A stretch of DNA of 64,000 bases, from contig OZ241334.1 of assembly GCA_965200035.1 (NCBI GenBank), positions 2,294,001 to 2,358,000 of the forward strand, given 5' to 3'. Source of the stretch: UBA1952 sp965200035 (lineage in GTDB: Bacteria; Bacteroidota; Bacteroidia; Chitinophagales; Chitinophagaceae). This document shows, piece by piece, positions 19,097-28,212 of this stretch; the stretch's first letter is position 1, and each line of letters opens with the position of its first letter. The notes beneath the pieces were generated by a model. The model worked only from the letters and a program-made list of their open reading frames with translations, was not told the origin of the DNA and did not search any database. Made by a program: the position numbers and the translations under genes.

Positions 19097-21256
19097 ATGC
19101 TAAGTAACGCGAACATTCAAGTCGTCTACTCAAGTGGTGATACCGAGCCGATTGAATTCTTTTTTGATGCGCTAACAGAAAGTGATAGGTTAGATTTAGG
19201 ATTGGGCTACTTTAGTTCAAGTAGTTTTCGAGCCCTTTCTCTTGGATTTGCTTATTTTATTTGCCAAGGGGGGCAAATGAGAATTATTATTAATGACGTA
19301 CTGTCTCATCAAGACACAGAAGCTATCGAAAAAGGGATGTGTGCCAATCCAGATGAATTAATAGAACAGTTCATAAATGACGACATTTTCAAACTTGAAG
19401 AAACACTGTCGCGTAGCGACAAACATTTTTTTAATTGCTTATCATGGCTAATTGCTAACAATAAGTTGAAAATAATTGCCATTACACCATCAAATAGCTC
19501 GGCGGGCATTGCCCATCATAAGTTTGGCATCTTTAAGGATAAAGAAGGTAATAGAGTCGCTTTTAATAGATCAACAAACTTTTCAAGTACTGCATTAGTC
19601 AATAATCTCGAATCAATCACATGTTCAAAATCTTGGACTCAGGAACGAAGTGAAATAGCAAGGATAGAGCATTTTGAGAACCTATTTGAAAATATTTGGC
19701 AGGGAACGTTTAAAAATGTGAGAGTAATTAAAATTGATAAAATTCATTCTAGCATTCGCGAAAAATTTCCTGTAGCTAACCTGGAAGATTTACTCGTGGA
19801 AGAAGAAAGATTGATATATCAAACGATACAGTCACCCAGTATTTCTGAGTCGTTTAAAAACAAAATATTAGTGCTAAAAGACAAAATCAACGAACAATTA
19901 GCTAGTGAAGCTGAAAAACCAATCTCTTCGCCGCCCTTCGCCATACCTGTTAAACTACATACTTATCAAAAATCTGCAATTGCCGCCTGGTTTGAAAATA
20001 ACAATATTGGGTTATTTGAAATGGCCACCGGCACTGGCAAGACAATCACGGCATTGGCAGCGACAGTCGAATTATTGAAGAGAGATAAGCGTCTGATAGT
20101 TGTTATTGCGTGCCCATTTATCCATTTAGTAGAGCAATGGTGCGACGAGGCGAAAAGGTTCGGGTTCCGTGCAATTCTAGTAGCTGAAGCTGGAAAAAAA
20201 TGGCAACCAATTTTATCTAGAGAACTTCAATTATTTGCTCGAAAGGTCATAGATCTAGTAGTAATAGCAACGACCAATGCTTCTCTATCCTCAACTTTTT
20301 TTCAGAGCTTAATGCAGGACTTTTGGAGCGATTCAGTGTTCATAGCTGATGAAGCGCACTACTTGGGATCAGCTAATTTGAGAAAATTACTTCCATATAA
20401 TTCAAAGTATAGGATTGGATTAACCGCAACCCCCGAACGGTATTTTGATGATATAGGTACTAATCAGCTTTATGATTTTTTTCAAAAAACGATTTTTAGT
20501 CTTCCTTTGAAAGAAGCTATTGGGACATACCTCACAAACTATTACTACTTTCCAATTCCAGTTGAAATGACCGACGCTGAATTTGCGGAATATTGTGCTA
20601 TATCTAGGCAGATTGAGAAGCTTAGTTCGTATCATAGCGATAAATACGACGATCGAATTGAAAAATTATTAATCAAGAGGGCTAGAATACAAAATAATTC
20701 AGAATCGAAAGTCAATTGGACGGTAAATAATATACCGGATGTCGTCAATATGACGCATACGCTGTTTTACGTAGGAGATAAAATCTTTGATAGAGTTAAA
20801 AGAATAATCGGAGTAGACAAGAAAGTCCACATACATGAGTTTACTGGTGAACAAACCCGGGTCGAGAGGAAGAATATTTTAGAACGATTTAGTAAGGGAG
20901 ACTTGGAGGCACTAATTGCCATGAAATGCTTAGATGAAGGTGTTGATATTCCTCCTACACGAACGGCATACTTTCTAGCAAGTTCTGGAAATCCAAAAGA
21001 ATTTATTCAGCGACGAGGCCGAGTTTTGCGAAAATTCGAGGGTAAGGAATTTGCAAGGATATACGACTTGATTTCAATTCCTCCTTTACGATTTATCATG
21101 GATGCTAAAAGCGGTGATTCATATAATGCGGTAAGAGGCGCTTTTAGAAAGGAATACAAAAGAGTGAAGGAATTTTCTAGCTTAGCCTTAAATAAACACA
21201 CTTCACTAGACTCAATTTTTGATATTGCAGCTTATCTTGGTGTATTGGGAGAATAA
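19097..21256 (+). CDS. PLD-nuclease/SF2-helicase fusion, putative restriction effector of the Dnd system
   Basis: A 719-residue protein in two parts. The N-terminal ~170 residues carry a phospholipase D-type nuclease motif (His140-x-Lys142, Asp148 in HHKFGIFKD, then NRSTN). The rest is a superfamily 2 helicase: Walker A MATGTGKT near residue 312, DEAH in FIADEAHYLG near 416, SAT-like LTATPERY, and motif VI QRRGRVLRK near 637. Family knowledge: PLD nucleases paired with DEAD helicases cut DNA in several restriction systems. It sits inside the dnd operon, where canonical systems have dndF, dndG and dndH, so it probably cleaves DNA lacking phosphorothioates. That function is inferred. Confidence 0.8.
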   Translation: MLSNANIQVVYSSGDTEPIEFFFDALTESDRLDLGLGYFSSSSFRALSLGFAYFICQGGQMRIIINDVLSHQDTEAIEKGMCANPDELIEQFINDDIFKLEETLSRSDKHFFNCLSWLIANNKLKIIAITPSNSSAGIAHHKFGIFKDKEGNRVAFNRSTNFSSTALVNNLESITCSKSWTQERSEIARIEHFENLFENIWQGTFKNVRVIKIDKIHSSIREKFPVANLEDLLVEEERLIYQTIQSPSISESFKNKILVLKDKINEQLASEAEKPISSPPFAIPVKLHTYQKSAIAAWFENNNIGLFEMATGTGKTITALAATVELLKRDKRLIVVIACPFIHLVEQWCDEAKRFGFRAILVAEAGKKWQPILSRELQLFARKVIDLVVIATTNASLSSTFFQSLMQDFWSDSVFIADEAHYLGSANLRKLLPYNSKYRIGLTATPERYFDDIGTNQLYDFFQKTIFSLPLKEAIGTYLTNYYYFPIPVEMTDAEFAEYCAISRQIEKLSSYHSDKYDDRIEKLLIKRARIQNNSESKVNWTVNNIPDVVNMTHTLFYVGDKIFDRVKRIIGVDKKVHIHEFTGEQTRVERKNILERFSKGDLEALIAMKCLDEGVDIPPTRTAYFLASSGNPKEFIQRRGRVLRKFEGKEFARIYDLISIPPLRFIMDAKSGDSYNAVRGAFRKEYKRVKEFSSLALNKHTSLDSIFDIAAYLGVLGE

Positions 21257-21265
21257 AAACAAATT

Positions 21266-21457
21266 ATGTCGAAGAAAAGTAGATTACAGAAGCTATTCGA
21301 GAAAATTGCAAATGATGATGTTAAAACTATTATCTCTAATGTCGTTGAAATTGAAGAAAGGCACCGGTCAAGTTCTAAGGAAAATTTCCCACGGCAACAA
21401 GTCCGGGATGCAATTGATGAAGTAGCTCGACAAATGGAATTAAATGATCAAAGATGA
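21266..21457 (+). CDS. 63-aa operon protein between the helicase and the second SMC ATPase
   Basis: A small, charged, mostly helical protein (KLFEKIANDDVKTIISNVVE) whose 3' end overlaps the next gene by ATGA. Nine bases separate it from the helicase gene. The spacing and coupling argue it is translated and belongs to the putative restriction module, perhaps as an adaptor or subunit. No family is recognised. A longer overlapping frame starting at 21219 inside the helicase gene is a shadow. Confidence 0.7.
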   Translation: MSKKSRLQKLFEKIANDDVKTIISNVVEIEERHRSSSKENFPRQQVRDAIDEVARQMELNDQR

Positions 21458-23433
21458 AATTCGAAAGGTTAGAAATTCAAAATTTTTCAAGCTATTTTGG
21501 AAAACACAAAATACCATTGGATACCACAACGGAACAGCCTGTAGTTATCGTTATTGGTTCAGGAGGATTTGGTAAAACCTCGATGTTCCGGGCAATCAAT
21601 TGGTCTTTATATGGCGAAGATTACGAGAGAGTTTTGCTGGAGAATAAGAGTATAGATATTCTAGACTATGTTAATGAAGCTGCATTAAAAAATGCTTATA
21701 TAGAAAAGACGGAGGTAGTAATGTCATGCGCCCTCTATTTTGAACATGAAGGAAAGAGATATTATATATCACAATCGGTAGAGGTAACACCTGAAAAGGA
21801 TAATGTAAAAGCTGACAAGATAGTTCCTAAGATGTTATTTAGGAATACAAAATTGTCCGAAATAAAAGCAGAGGGCGACTATGTAACAGTAAGGCATCAT
21901 AAATTGCTTTTAGATGAGATGCTTCCAAATAATGTTCGTGATTATTTTCTATTTGATGGTGATAGAATTTCCTCATTGTCCTCGCCTGGCTCTAGCCAAG
22001 AAGTAAGAGACGCAATTTTTAGAGTAGTTGATTTAGAGCTTTTTCAGAAGGCTAAGGAACATTTAGATGACGCTGCAAGGGAATATGCTAGTAACTCAAA
22101 GAGAGAGTCAAAAGGCGTACTACATGAGATTGAGGCGCTTTATAGCAACGAATGGGAAATGTTAGAGAGAAAAAAACGTGAACTTGAGGAAAATAAAAAT
22201 GAGATTGACAGCGCGCGAAGACATATCAAGATATTGGAAGGCAAGTTGAAGAATCTGCCGGATACTAGTAAACTTCAAGAAAAACGAGATAATCTAGAAA
22301 TTGACATACAGCGCACTGTTAAAAGTCGTGAAGATGAATTAGCGACCCTTCGAAAATCAGCGTACATCTCAGCAATGGAAATGATTGGTGACGATTGCTT
22401 AAAACTTGTTGATGATTTAAATACTAAGATCAAAAAAGGAGAAGTACCTAAAAACATTGCTAAGATATTCATCGAGGAAATGCTGAATAATGGTTCGTGT
22501 TTTTTTTGCATGGAAAAGATTGAAGCTGGAAATAAAATTTTCAATGCGTTAATGGCGAGATTGGAAATTGATAAAAATAAGAAATCAAATGAACGGCTAT
22601 TAGACTATAGAGGAGATATTAAAAATGTTTCTGATGTAATAAATGACGGCTTAATAGAGTTAAAGCGAGCCAATAGCCAAGCTCACGACTTTGATAGTAT
22701 CTTATTTAAACTACGGCTGGAAAAAGATCAAATAGATGCCGATTTGAAAATTCTTCCACAAGAAGACATAGTACTTATCATGCGTCAGCTTGACGAATAT
22801 CGCATCGATGAAATTGCTCAAATTAGGCGGGAAGCTGATCTACAAAATCAGATTGGAATCATTACAGACAAAGTCAAAAAGCTTGACGTTGATAGAAAGG
22901 AGTTATCAAAAAAGCAGGAAAAGGTGCGTTCTTATCAACTGAGAGAATCGCTAGCTAGACGGGCGGCAGAAGAGATAAATAAAATATATGAACTCTTCGC
23001 AGAGGAAAGTAGAGCCGCTGTTGAAAAGCTGACTATAGAGGAATTTAAGAATTTTATTTTTTCATCCTCTGAATATCATGTGTCCTTAAGTAAAGATTAC
23101 GAATTGGAGGTTCTAGATTCCAATGGTAATGAAGCATTACAGAGGCTTTCTAATGGGCAATCACAATGTTTAAGTTTAGCGTTTATTACCGCGATCTCTA
23201 GAGTTTCTGAAAAGAATCCACCTCTAGTGATTGATATGCCTTTTGGCAGGCTAGACGAAACAGTACATGCAGTTATATCCAAGCGCCTGCCAGAAATAAC
23301 AAGTCAGCTTATTTTGTTTTTACTTCCAAGTACAGAATGGAATGAACAAACACAAAGGAATTTAAAATCGAAGGCGAAATACATATACGAGTTGGAATTT
23401 GATAGTGTGAATCGCAAAACATCAATTAGGTAA
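21454..23433 (+). CDS. second SMC/DndD-like ATPase with a CxxC hook
   Basis: The 659 residues comprise an N-terminal Walker A GSGGFGKT (35-42), a DndD-like YFLFDGDRISSLS motif, a first coiled coil, a CFFC motif near residues 349-352 at the apex (as in Rad50 zinc hooks), a second coiled coil, an ABC signature LSNGQSQ and Walker B PLVIDMPFGRLDE. It is a paralogue of the DndD in the same operon but has the hook that DndD lacks. It probably acts in DNA sensing or in the restriction step with the PLD-helicase. Translation is coupled (ATGA overlap) to the 63-aa gene; one base separates its stop from the next start. Confidence 0.8.
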   Translation: MKFERLEIQNFSSYFGKHKIPLDTTTEQPVVIVIGSGGFGKTSMFRAINWSLYGEDYERVLLENKSIDILDYVNEAALKNAYIEKTEVVMSCALYFEHEGKRYYISQSVEVTPEKDNVKADKIVPKMLFRNTKLSEIKAEGDYVTVRHHKLLLDEMLPNNVRDYFLFDGDRISSLSSPGSSQEVRDAIFRVVDLELFQKAKEHLDDAAREYASNSKRESKGVLHEIEALYSNEWEMLERKKRELEENKNEIDSARRHIKILEGKLKNLPDTSKLQEKRDNLEIDIQRTVKSREDELATLRKSAYISAMEMIGDDCLKLVDDLNTKIKKGEVPKNIAKIFIEEMLNNGSCFFCMEKIEAGNKIFNALMARLEIDKNKKSNERLLDYRGDIKNVSDVINDGLIELKRANSQAHDFDSILFKLRLEKDQIDADLKILPQEDIVLIMRQLDEYRIDEIAQIRREADLQNQIGIITDKVKKLDVDRKELSKKQEKVRSYQLRESLARRAAEEINKIYELFAEESRAAVEKLTIEEFKNFIFSSSEYHVSLSKDYELEVLDSNGNEALQRLSNGQSQCLSLAFITAISRVSEKNPPLVIDMPFGRLDETVHAVISKRLPEITSQLILFLLPSTEWNEQTQRNLKSKAKYIYELEFDSVNRKTSIR

Positions 23434-23434
23434 G

Positions 23435-23872
23435 ATGACAGACAACCCATTTGTGAATATCACAGTTTATATAGAAAAGGATGCGGACGATAAGGTTTAC
23501 GATGTACTCGTACGGAGGGGGGTAAAAGGAATAGAGGATTATCCTTTTGAGACGAAAAAGGACCTTTTTATGGTTGCAGCATGTATTGGGGCCAAACTTG
23601 ATAAATATGAAGATAAGTTCATAAAAAAGCATGGCCCATTTAGTGGGGAGACGTTTAATTCTAAAATTGATGTTCCAATCTTAATGGCATTGGCCTATAA
23701 AAAAACCAAGGATGTGGACATCTTATTAGAACCGACTAAGGTGATAGAAATTGCTCAGGGGTGGGCGAATGGTGGAATTTCTTTAGTTTATGATTATATA
23801 CTCAATACTCCAGGACGACCATTATTCAACTATGTAGCATGGGTGCTGGATCAAGTTGAGCCACGACCCTAA
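23435..23872 (+). CDS. small dnd-operon protein (145 aa), possibly Dnd-associated protein 4-like
   Basis: The last gene of the operon. It has a central motif (YPFETKKDLFMVAACIGAKL) that resembles the core of small proteins annotated as phosphorothioation-associated protein 4; I am unsure of the match. The rest is helical, ending in a Pro-rich tail. The start is one base after the upstream stop, so it is co-translated. Its stop lies 7 bases from the stop of the convergent TOPRIM gene, with no room for an ordinary terminator. Function unknown; probably an accessory to modification or restriction. Confidence 0.65.
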   Translation: MTDNPFVNITVYIEKDADDKVYDVLVRRGVKGIEDYPFETKKDLFMVAACIGAKLDKYEDKFIKKHGPFSGETFNSKIDVPILMALAYKKTKDVDILLEPTKVIEIAQGWANGGISLVYDYILNTPGRPLFNYVAWVLDQVEPRP

Positions 23873-23879
23873 CCCTCAA

Positions 23880-24602
23880 CTAAATCAATACGTCTAAAAA
23901 GTCGTTATAACTTTGACAAACAGCTTTTCCATATAGGTTATTAAAATCTTGGCTACTGATTTTGCTGCAAATAGATTCTATATCCCCAAGCTTTTTGTCA
24001 TATTTCATTCCCACCAAATTATATATTTCACCTAAATTACTAGCAGGTTTAAAAAAGTATGATTCCGGATCGACTGCAGCTAGATCGTACCCTAGGTTGC
24101 TTTTAATATGATCAACCGTTAGTTTGGCGTCAATTTTTTCAAATATTTGATGCATTCCTAATATCCATGCTTCCATTTCCATGATTGAAAAACGAAAGTG
24201 TATATGCTCTGGCCTTAGTGCCCGTTTATTAATCGTATCACTGTGACCGTCGATAAATCGTGTATTTAGATCTGGGTCAATTATGGAGCTTATGTTTCTA
24301 TAATTTTTCGAATACATATCTCTTAAACCAATAATCTTTTCAAATCCTTGATTCCACAAATTGCCTTCGTAGGCTAGAATCTCATTGATCACACTATTGT
24401 CATTCCCGACATTGTAAATATAATAATGATGTTGGGAGCCAGGATGTGCAAAGGGATAGGGGCACTCTTTGAATTCCCCTTTTTTGTATAGTGATAAACA
24501 AGTAAAGTTAACTTGAAATTCAAATTTATGCCATAGAAGATTACGAACAGTAACAAGTTCACTCTGACCTTCAACAAAAACAGCAATTTTCCTCATAATC
24601 AC
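23880..24602 (-). CDS. TOPRIM-like protein (DUF4276-type), second gene of a PARIS-like pair
   Basis: A 240-residue protein. The motif FVEGQSEL near the N-terminus supplies the TOPRIM glutamate, IIGLRDMYS the aspartate, and FRFSIMEMEAWILG a conserved acidic helix found in DUF4276 proteins. Such domains are metal-dependent nucleases related to those of OLD-family and AriB proteins. It is coupled to the upstream ATPase gene by a 4-base ATGA overlap in the same order as the PARIS defence pair (ATPase then TOPRIM). Inferred role: an effector released or activated by the ATPase on phage sensing. The DUF4276 assignment is by motif and context only. Confidence 0.7.
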   Translation of the reverse strand: MIMRKIAVFVEGQSELVTVRNLLWHKFEFQVNFTCLSLYKKGEFKECPYPFAHPGSQHHYYIYNVGNDNSVINEILAYEGNLWNQGFEKIIGLRDMYSKNYRNISSIIDPDLNTRFIDGHSDTINKRALRPEHIHFRFSIMEMEAWILGMHQIFEKIDAKLTVDHIKSNLGYDLAAVDPESYFFKPASNLGEIYNLVGMKYDKKLGDIESICSKISSQDFNNLYGKAVCQSYNDFLDVLI

Positions 24603-25684
24603 TTTCCTTCTATAAGATAGTTTGACGCGAATAGCTGGAAATTATTCAGCCCAGTAAATTGAAATTGCTCAAATTGCTGCCTACTATTTTCGTAATTAAA
24701 TGATGTAATTTTATTTTCATATCTTGTAATAATGTTCCACTCTTTGATATCAATAGCATTCATTAAAAATGAATCATTCGATGTTGAAATAAATTGTATT
24801 TGTTTTGATTTCATTTTGGCAAATACTAGCTTGCCCAATATGGTGGCTCTATCGTAATCTAGACCTTCACACAGATCATCGATAATGATTAACGTCGCTC
24901 CTTGTTTTTCAATTAAATACTGCAAATAAATTAATAACAACAATGACCGGAACATTCCCTGAGACATTGCGTCCTGCCGAATACTAAATTTTACACCTTC
25001 TTGCTGAATATATAAGACCGTTTGCTCACCTTCTTTTACGAAGTTGATTAGACGAACTTCATACCCTAGGGTATTAAATTCATCTAAGATTTGAGCTTTT
25101 TCAAGTTCTGTTAAGCTCTCTATCGCATTGCTGATTTCTTTGCTATTTATACCCGCATTATTGCCAAATAGCAAAGAATTGGGGTGAGCATCGGCAAATT
25201 TGATAAGGTATATACCTTTTGCCCATAACGCGAGTTCTTCGAAAAATGGATGTTGTTTCGCGTCCCTTCTAACTTGGATAACAGTATTATTAATTGGCGG
25301 ATTAATAAAAATAAAACTATCCTCAGTTGCTGTGCGAATGGCGGTAGTGGATTCGTCCCTTTCTAAAAAGGGCCTTCCGTTAATAGATAGGTTCTCTTTC
25401 ACTACTTCTGTGCTATCGTTCTTTATTCCACATTCAACTTCATATTTAAAAATTCTTCCGTCCTCACTCTTGAGTTCAATACAGAGGTCACCCGTTGCAA
25501 GGGAACTACTTGGTAGGAGGGTGTTCTTTACGGTGGTAAGAACTTGAGTTAGAGTCGTTTTTCCAGACGCATTCTTGCCAACAAACAAATTTGTATCCTG
25601 CAGGTCTACCCAATCAAAATTTACTTGGTTGACTGAATACTTATCTGAATCTTGCAGACTAAATTTATATTTGATTAATTTCAC
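24599..25684 (-). CDS. AAA/ABC-type ATPase, first gene of a PARIS-like pair
   Basis: This 361-residue protein has Walker A GKNASGKT (36-43), an LSxGQ-like AMSQGMFRS signature, a Walker B TLIIIDDLCEGLD in which the usual catalytic Glu after the Asp is also Asp, and a switch-like FISTSNDSF. It belongs to the OLD/AriA-like ABC ATPases seen in defence pairs. In PARIS, AriA holds AriB until a phage trigger releases it; the same logic may apply here. It has its own upstream region and is convergent with the dnd operon. About 275 bases between it and the S1/P1 nuclease gene hold nothing recognised. Confidence 0.75.
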   Translation of the reverse strand: MKLIKYKFSLQDSDKYSVNQVNFDWVDLQDTNLFVGKNASGKTTLTQVLTTVKNTLLPSSSLATGDLCIELKSEDGRIFKYEVECGIKNDSTEVVKENLSINGRPFLERDESTTAIRTATEDSFIFINPPINNTVIQVRRDAKQHPFFEELALWAKGIYLIKFADAHPNSLLFGNNAGINSKEISNAIESLTELEKAQILDEFNTLGYEVRLINFVKEGEQTVLYIQQEGVKFSIRQDAMSQGMFRSLLLLIYLQYLIEKQGATLIIIDDLCEGLDYDRATILGKLVFAKMKSKQIQFISTSNDSFLMNAIDIKEWNIITRYENKITSFNYENSRQQFEQFQFTGLNNFQLFASNYLIEGK

Positions 25685-25959
25685 TATTGGTATTTGAAGC
25701 GTAAAAGTAGTTTAAGTTAAAACATTCCACAGAAATTTGTTTACTTGTTTGGGTGAGCATATCTAAAGAGAGCTCTATGCCTTTCGCCGATTGTTTTAAT
25801 AGGGCAGACCTCTTAACTTTAGTAAATACACCAATAGATGCACGTTGAGAAGTATTGGTTTACGAAGGAGCATCCCATTCGTTGATATTTTAATAATGTA
25901 CTCTCTTTCAGTAAAGCAGAATTTTGCCTAAAAGCGCAATCACTGTGTCTCGACTCTCA

Positions 25960-27123
25960 ATGCATGGGCTATCCTGTACCATTATAAACATTCTATGCTC
26001 TTGCTTTGTCCTATGTCAGTCGTTTAGGACATCGGCCTGGGGCCGCGACGGTCATCACCTCGTTGCAGAAATTGCCATACAGCACATGGACGCGGCAACA
26101 AAATCAGCCGTTCTTAATGCGCTTGGCGCGACGTCGCCGGAAGATGCTGCCACCTGGATGGATGATATGCGCAGCAATCCTGCCTATGATTACATGAAGC
26201 CCTGGCACTATGTGGATTTTGAAAAAGGCACCAGCTATCCGGCCCGCACCGAAGAAAATGCTGTCACGGAAATGACCGCCGCATGGCTTGAATTGAAGCA
26301 CAGGCAGACACTGACGCCCGAAGAAGTGAAAGTTGCGGTCATGATCCTGTTTCACCTGACCGGTGATCTGCATATGCCGCTGCATGCAGGCTATGCTGAA
26401 GACAAAGGCGGCAATACGGTTCAAGTGCAGTTCAATGGCACAGGATCAAATTTGCACCGCGTATGGGATGATGATATCGTCCAGCAGCAGCACATTACGC
26501 TTGCCAGCGTTGAAGGCCTCTATACATCCCTTTCAGAGGCAGGTAGGCGCCAAATCAACCTTGATATGGTTGGCTGGATGAACGAGAGCAGAGCTTATCT
26601 GCCCCAAGTTTATGGATTCACCGGCAACAATCTGGACGACGCATATGCGATTGCAGCAAAGCCCATCATTCAACAACAATTGCTCAATGCTGGGCTGCGG
26701 CTTGCAGCGCTCATGGAAAGCATCTTTACCAACAATATGCAGCAAACGATTTCAAGTCCAGCTGCAGGCAATGCCAAAGGATCGCAGGCCCCGGCCCAAG
26801 TAAGCACGGCGCTGCCCAAGGGCGCGATCAGCCCGGGGGATGCGGCACATCACATCGGCGAACAGGTAACCGTCTGTGGCCACGTCTATGGCGGCAAGTT
26901 TCAGGATAAAGGCAGCAATGGTCCGACTTTCATTAATATGGGCGCTGCCTATCCGAATTCTCCCTTCACGGTCGTGATTTTCAAAAATGACCGGGCCAAT
27001 TTTTCTTATGCACCGGAAACGTTTTTGGATGGCAAGGATATTTGCGTGACTGGGAAAGTCAAAGAATATAAAGGCAAGGCCGAAATCATTGCAGACAGTG
27101 AAAAGCAGATCGACATCAGATAG
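25960..27123 (+). CDS. secreted S1/P1-type nuclease with C-terminal OB-like domain
   Basis: From the ATG at 25960 the protein has about 387 residues; an upstream in-frame TTG (25924) is less likely. The signal peptide should be cleaved before Trp27 (TSA|WGRDGHH), giving the N-terminal Trp that binds zinc in this family. Further ligands are visible: His32, Asp in WMDDMR, His in WHYVDF, the FHLTGDLHMPLH cluster and NLHRVWDDDI. After a linker (~270-290) comes a ~100-residue beta-rich segment resembling an OB fold that could bind nucleic acid. Family members cut single-stranded DNA and RNA and remove 3' phosphates outside the cytoplasm. It is more GC-rich than the dnd genes, marking a mosaic boundary. 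Confidence 0.88.
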   Translation: MHGLSCTIINILCSCFVLCQSFRTSAWGRDGHHLVAEIAIQHMDAATKSAVLNALGATSPEDAATWMDDMRSNPAYDYMKPWHYVDFEKGTSYPARTEENAVTEMTAAWLELKHRQTLTPEEVKVAVMILFHLTGDLHMPLHAGYAEDKGGNTVQVQFNGTGSNLHRVWDDDIVQQQHITLASVEGLYTSLSEAGRRQINLDMVGWMNESRAYLPQVYGFTGNNLDDAYAIAAKPIIQQQLLNAGLRLAALMESIFTNNMQQTISSPAAGNAKGSQAPAQVSTALPKGAISPGDAAHHIGEQVTVCGHVYGGKFQDKGSNGPTFINMGAAYPNSPFTVVIFKNDRANFSYAPETFLDGKDICVTGKVKEYKGKAEIIADSEKQIDIR

Positions 27124-27156
27124 AATAGCCTCCGGACCAGTGATACACTTTCAAAG

Positions 27157-28212
27157 TTATCTTCTGATTAGAACAACTTTTCTAGCATGATCGACATTAT
27201 CCTTATAACCAGAGTTTGAAGGGATAGAATTATCATCTAAATTTTTGTCGAGCAGGTCAGTAACATAGTTTTGAATCAAGTAAAGCTGTTTTCCCGACTT
27301 TAGGAATCTATCGAATGCAATTATACTTCTTCGACACAATGGTCCGATGTCAGACGTCTGATCTATTTCGTCAAAATTGATGAGTTTGGTTTTCGGTATG
27401 TGGACAGGTTTTGTACTTACGCCGGGAATCGTCGCGAAGATTACTGGATTCGGTTGCTTGAATTTATTTATGGCCTGAAAGCCTAGATAAGCGTCTTCAA
27501 AACTTTCGTTTTGGTCCTCTTTTGCCTCAGCAACATCTATATCCATATCTTCCTTTGTCATGCCATGTAATAATGCAACTTTTGCCGTGCTGTCGATAAG
27601 CCTATACATATAGCTCTTTAACGTGTCAATCGCAGTTCTTGCCCCTGAAACCTCAGCTAAATTTTGTCTACAGCATTCTATAAGTATCATGTGCTCAATG
27701 TTTTTAGCCGAGAAGTAGTCATTAATTTCCTGCACTTGTATTATTTTATTGACTGCTTTATTAGTACTATGAGGATAAGATTTATGTTTGACTAAATCTA
27801 TGGCGTAATCACCCATTAAAAGGAATTCTATTAAAGATCCTTTATCCAATGCCCCATGACCACAATAATAAAATATAATAAATGGTTTTGCTGCCTTGTC
27901 CTTTTTAATGGTGGCAATGAGATCATCCATTCTATCGAAGACGCGTTGTCGTGTAACTAAGCTATCTTCCGTTGATATCATGGTACTCCCTTTTGCGCCG
28001 ACTTCCTTCTCAAACAGTTGCTTCATAAGAAGCGTTGAGGTGGTGGCGGATTCAATGTCATCTTGTGGTGAATAATCTTCAACACCAATTTTTGAAGGGT
28101 CATGTTCGTAATGTGCTGAACCAATAGATAAGTAATAAAACTGATAGGTCGATTGTGCTCCTGCAAATTTCGCTAAGGCGAAAAAAATCGACAGTAAAAG
28201 GATAGTTCTCAT
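27157..28212 (-). CDS. secreted caspase-like (peptidase C14/metacaspase-type) protein
   Basis: The 351 residues begin with a signal peptide (AKFAGAQ). The caspase-hemoglobinase fold is suggested by FIIFYYCGHGA with catalytic His119 and by MILIECCRQN with Cys180/181 as candidate nucleophile, plus the early FYYLSIGSAHYE strand. Bacterial caspase-like proteases act in cell death, defence or processing; export to the periplasm or surface makes a cytoplasmic suicide role less likely. Its start overlaps the upstream membrane protein gene by 4 bases (ATGA), and the small lipocalin-like gene is immediately before that, so the three form an operon. Confidence 0.78.
   Translation of the reverse strand: MRTILLLSIFFALAKFAGAQSTYQFYYLSIGSAHYEHDPSKIGVEDYSPQDDIESATTSTLLMKQLFEKEVGAKGSTMISTEDSLVTRQRVFDRMDDLIATIKKDKAAKPFIIFYYCGHGALDKGSLIEFLLMGDYAIDLVKHKSYPHSTNKAVNKIIQVQEINDYFSAKNIEHMILIECCRQNLAEVSGARTAIDTLKSYMYRLIDSTAKVALLHGMTKEDMDIDVAEAKEDQNESFEDAYLGFQAINKFKQPNPVIFATIPGVSTKPVHIPKTKLINFDEIDQTSDIGPLCRRSIIAFDRFLKSGKQLYLIQNYVTDLLDKNLDDNSIPSNSGYKDNVDHARKVVLIRR

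Noticed and set aside
19219..21425. Additional frame at 21219-21425 as a gene
   Set aside because: It overlaps the helicase end and the 63-aa gene out of frame; the ATGA-coupled 63-aa frame is the better candidate.
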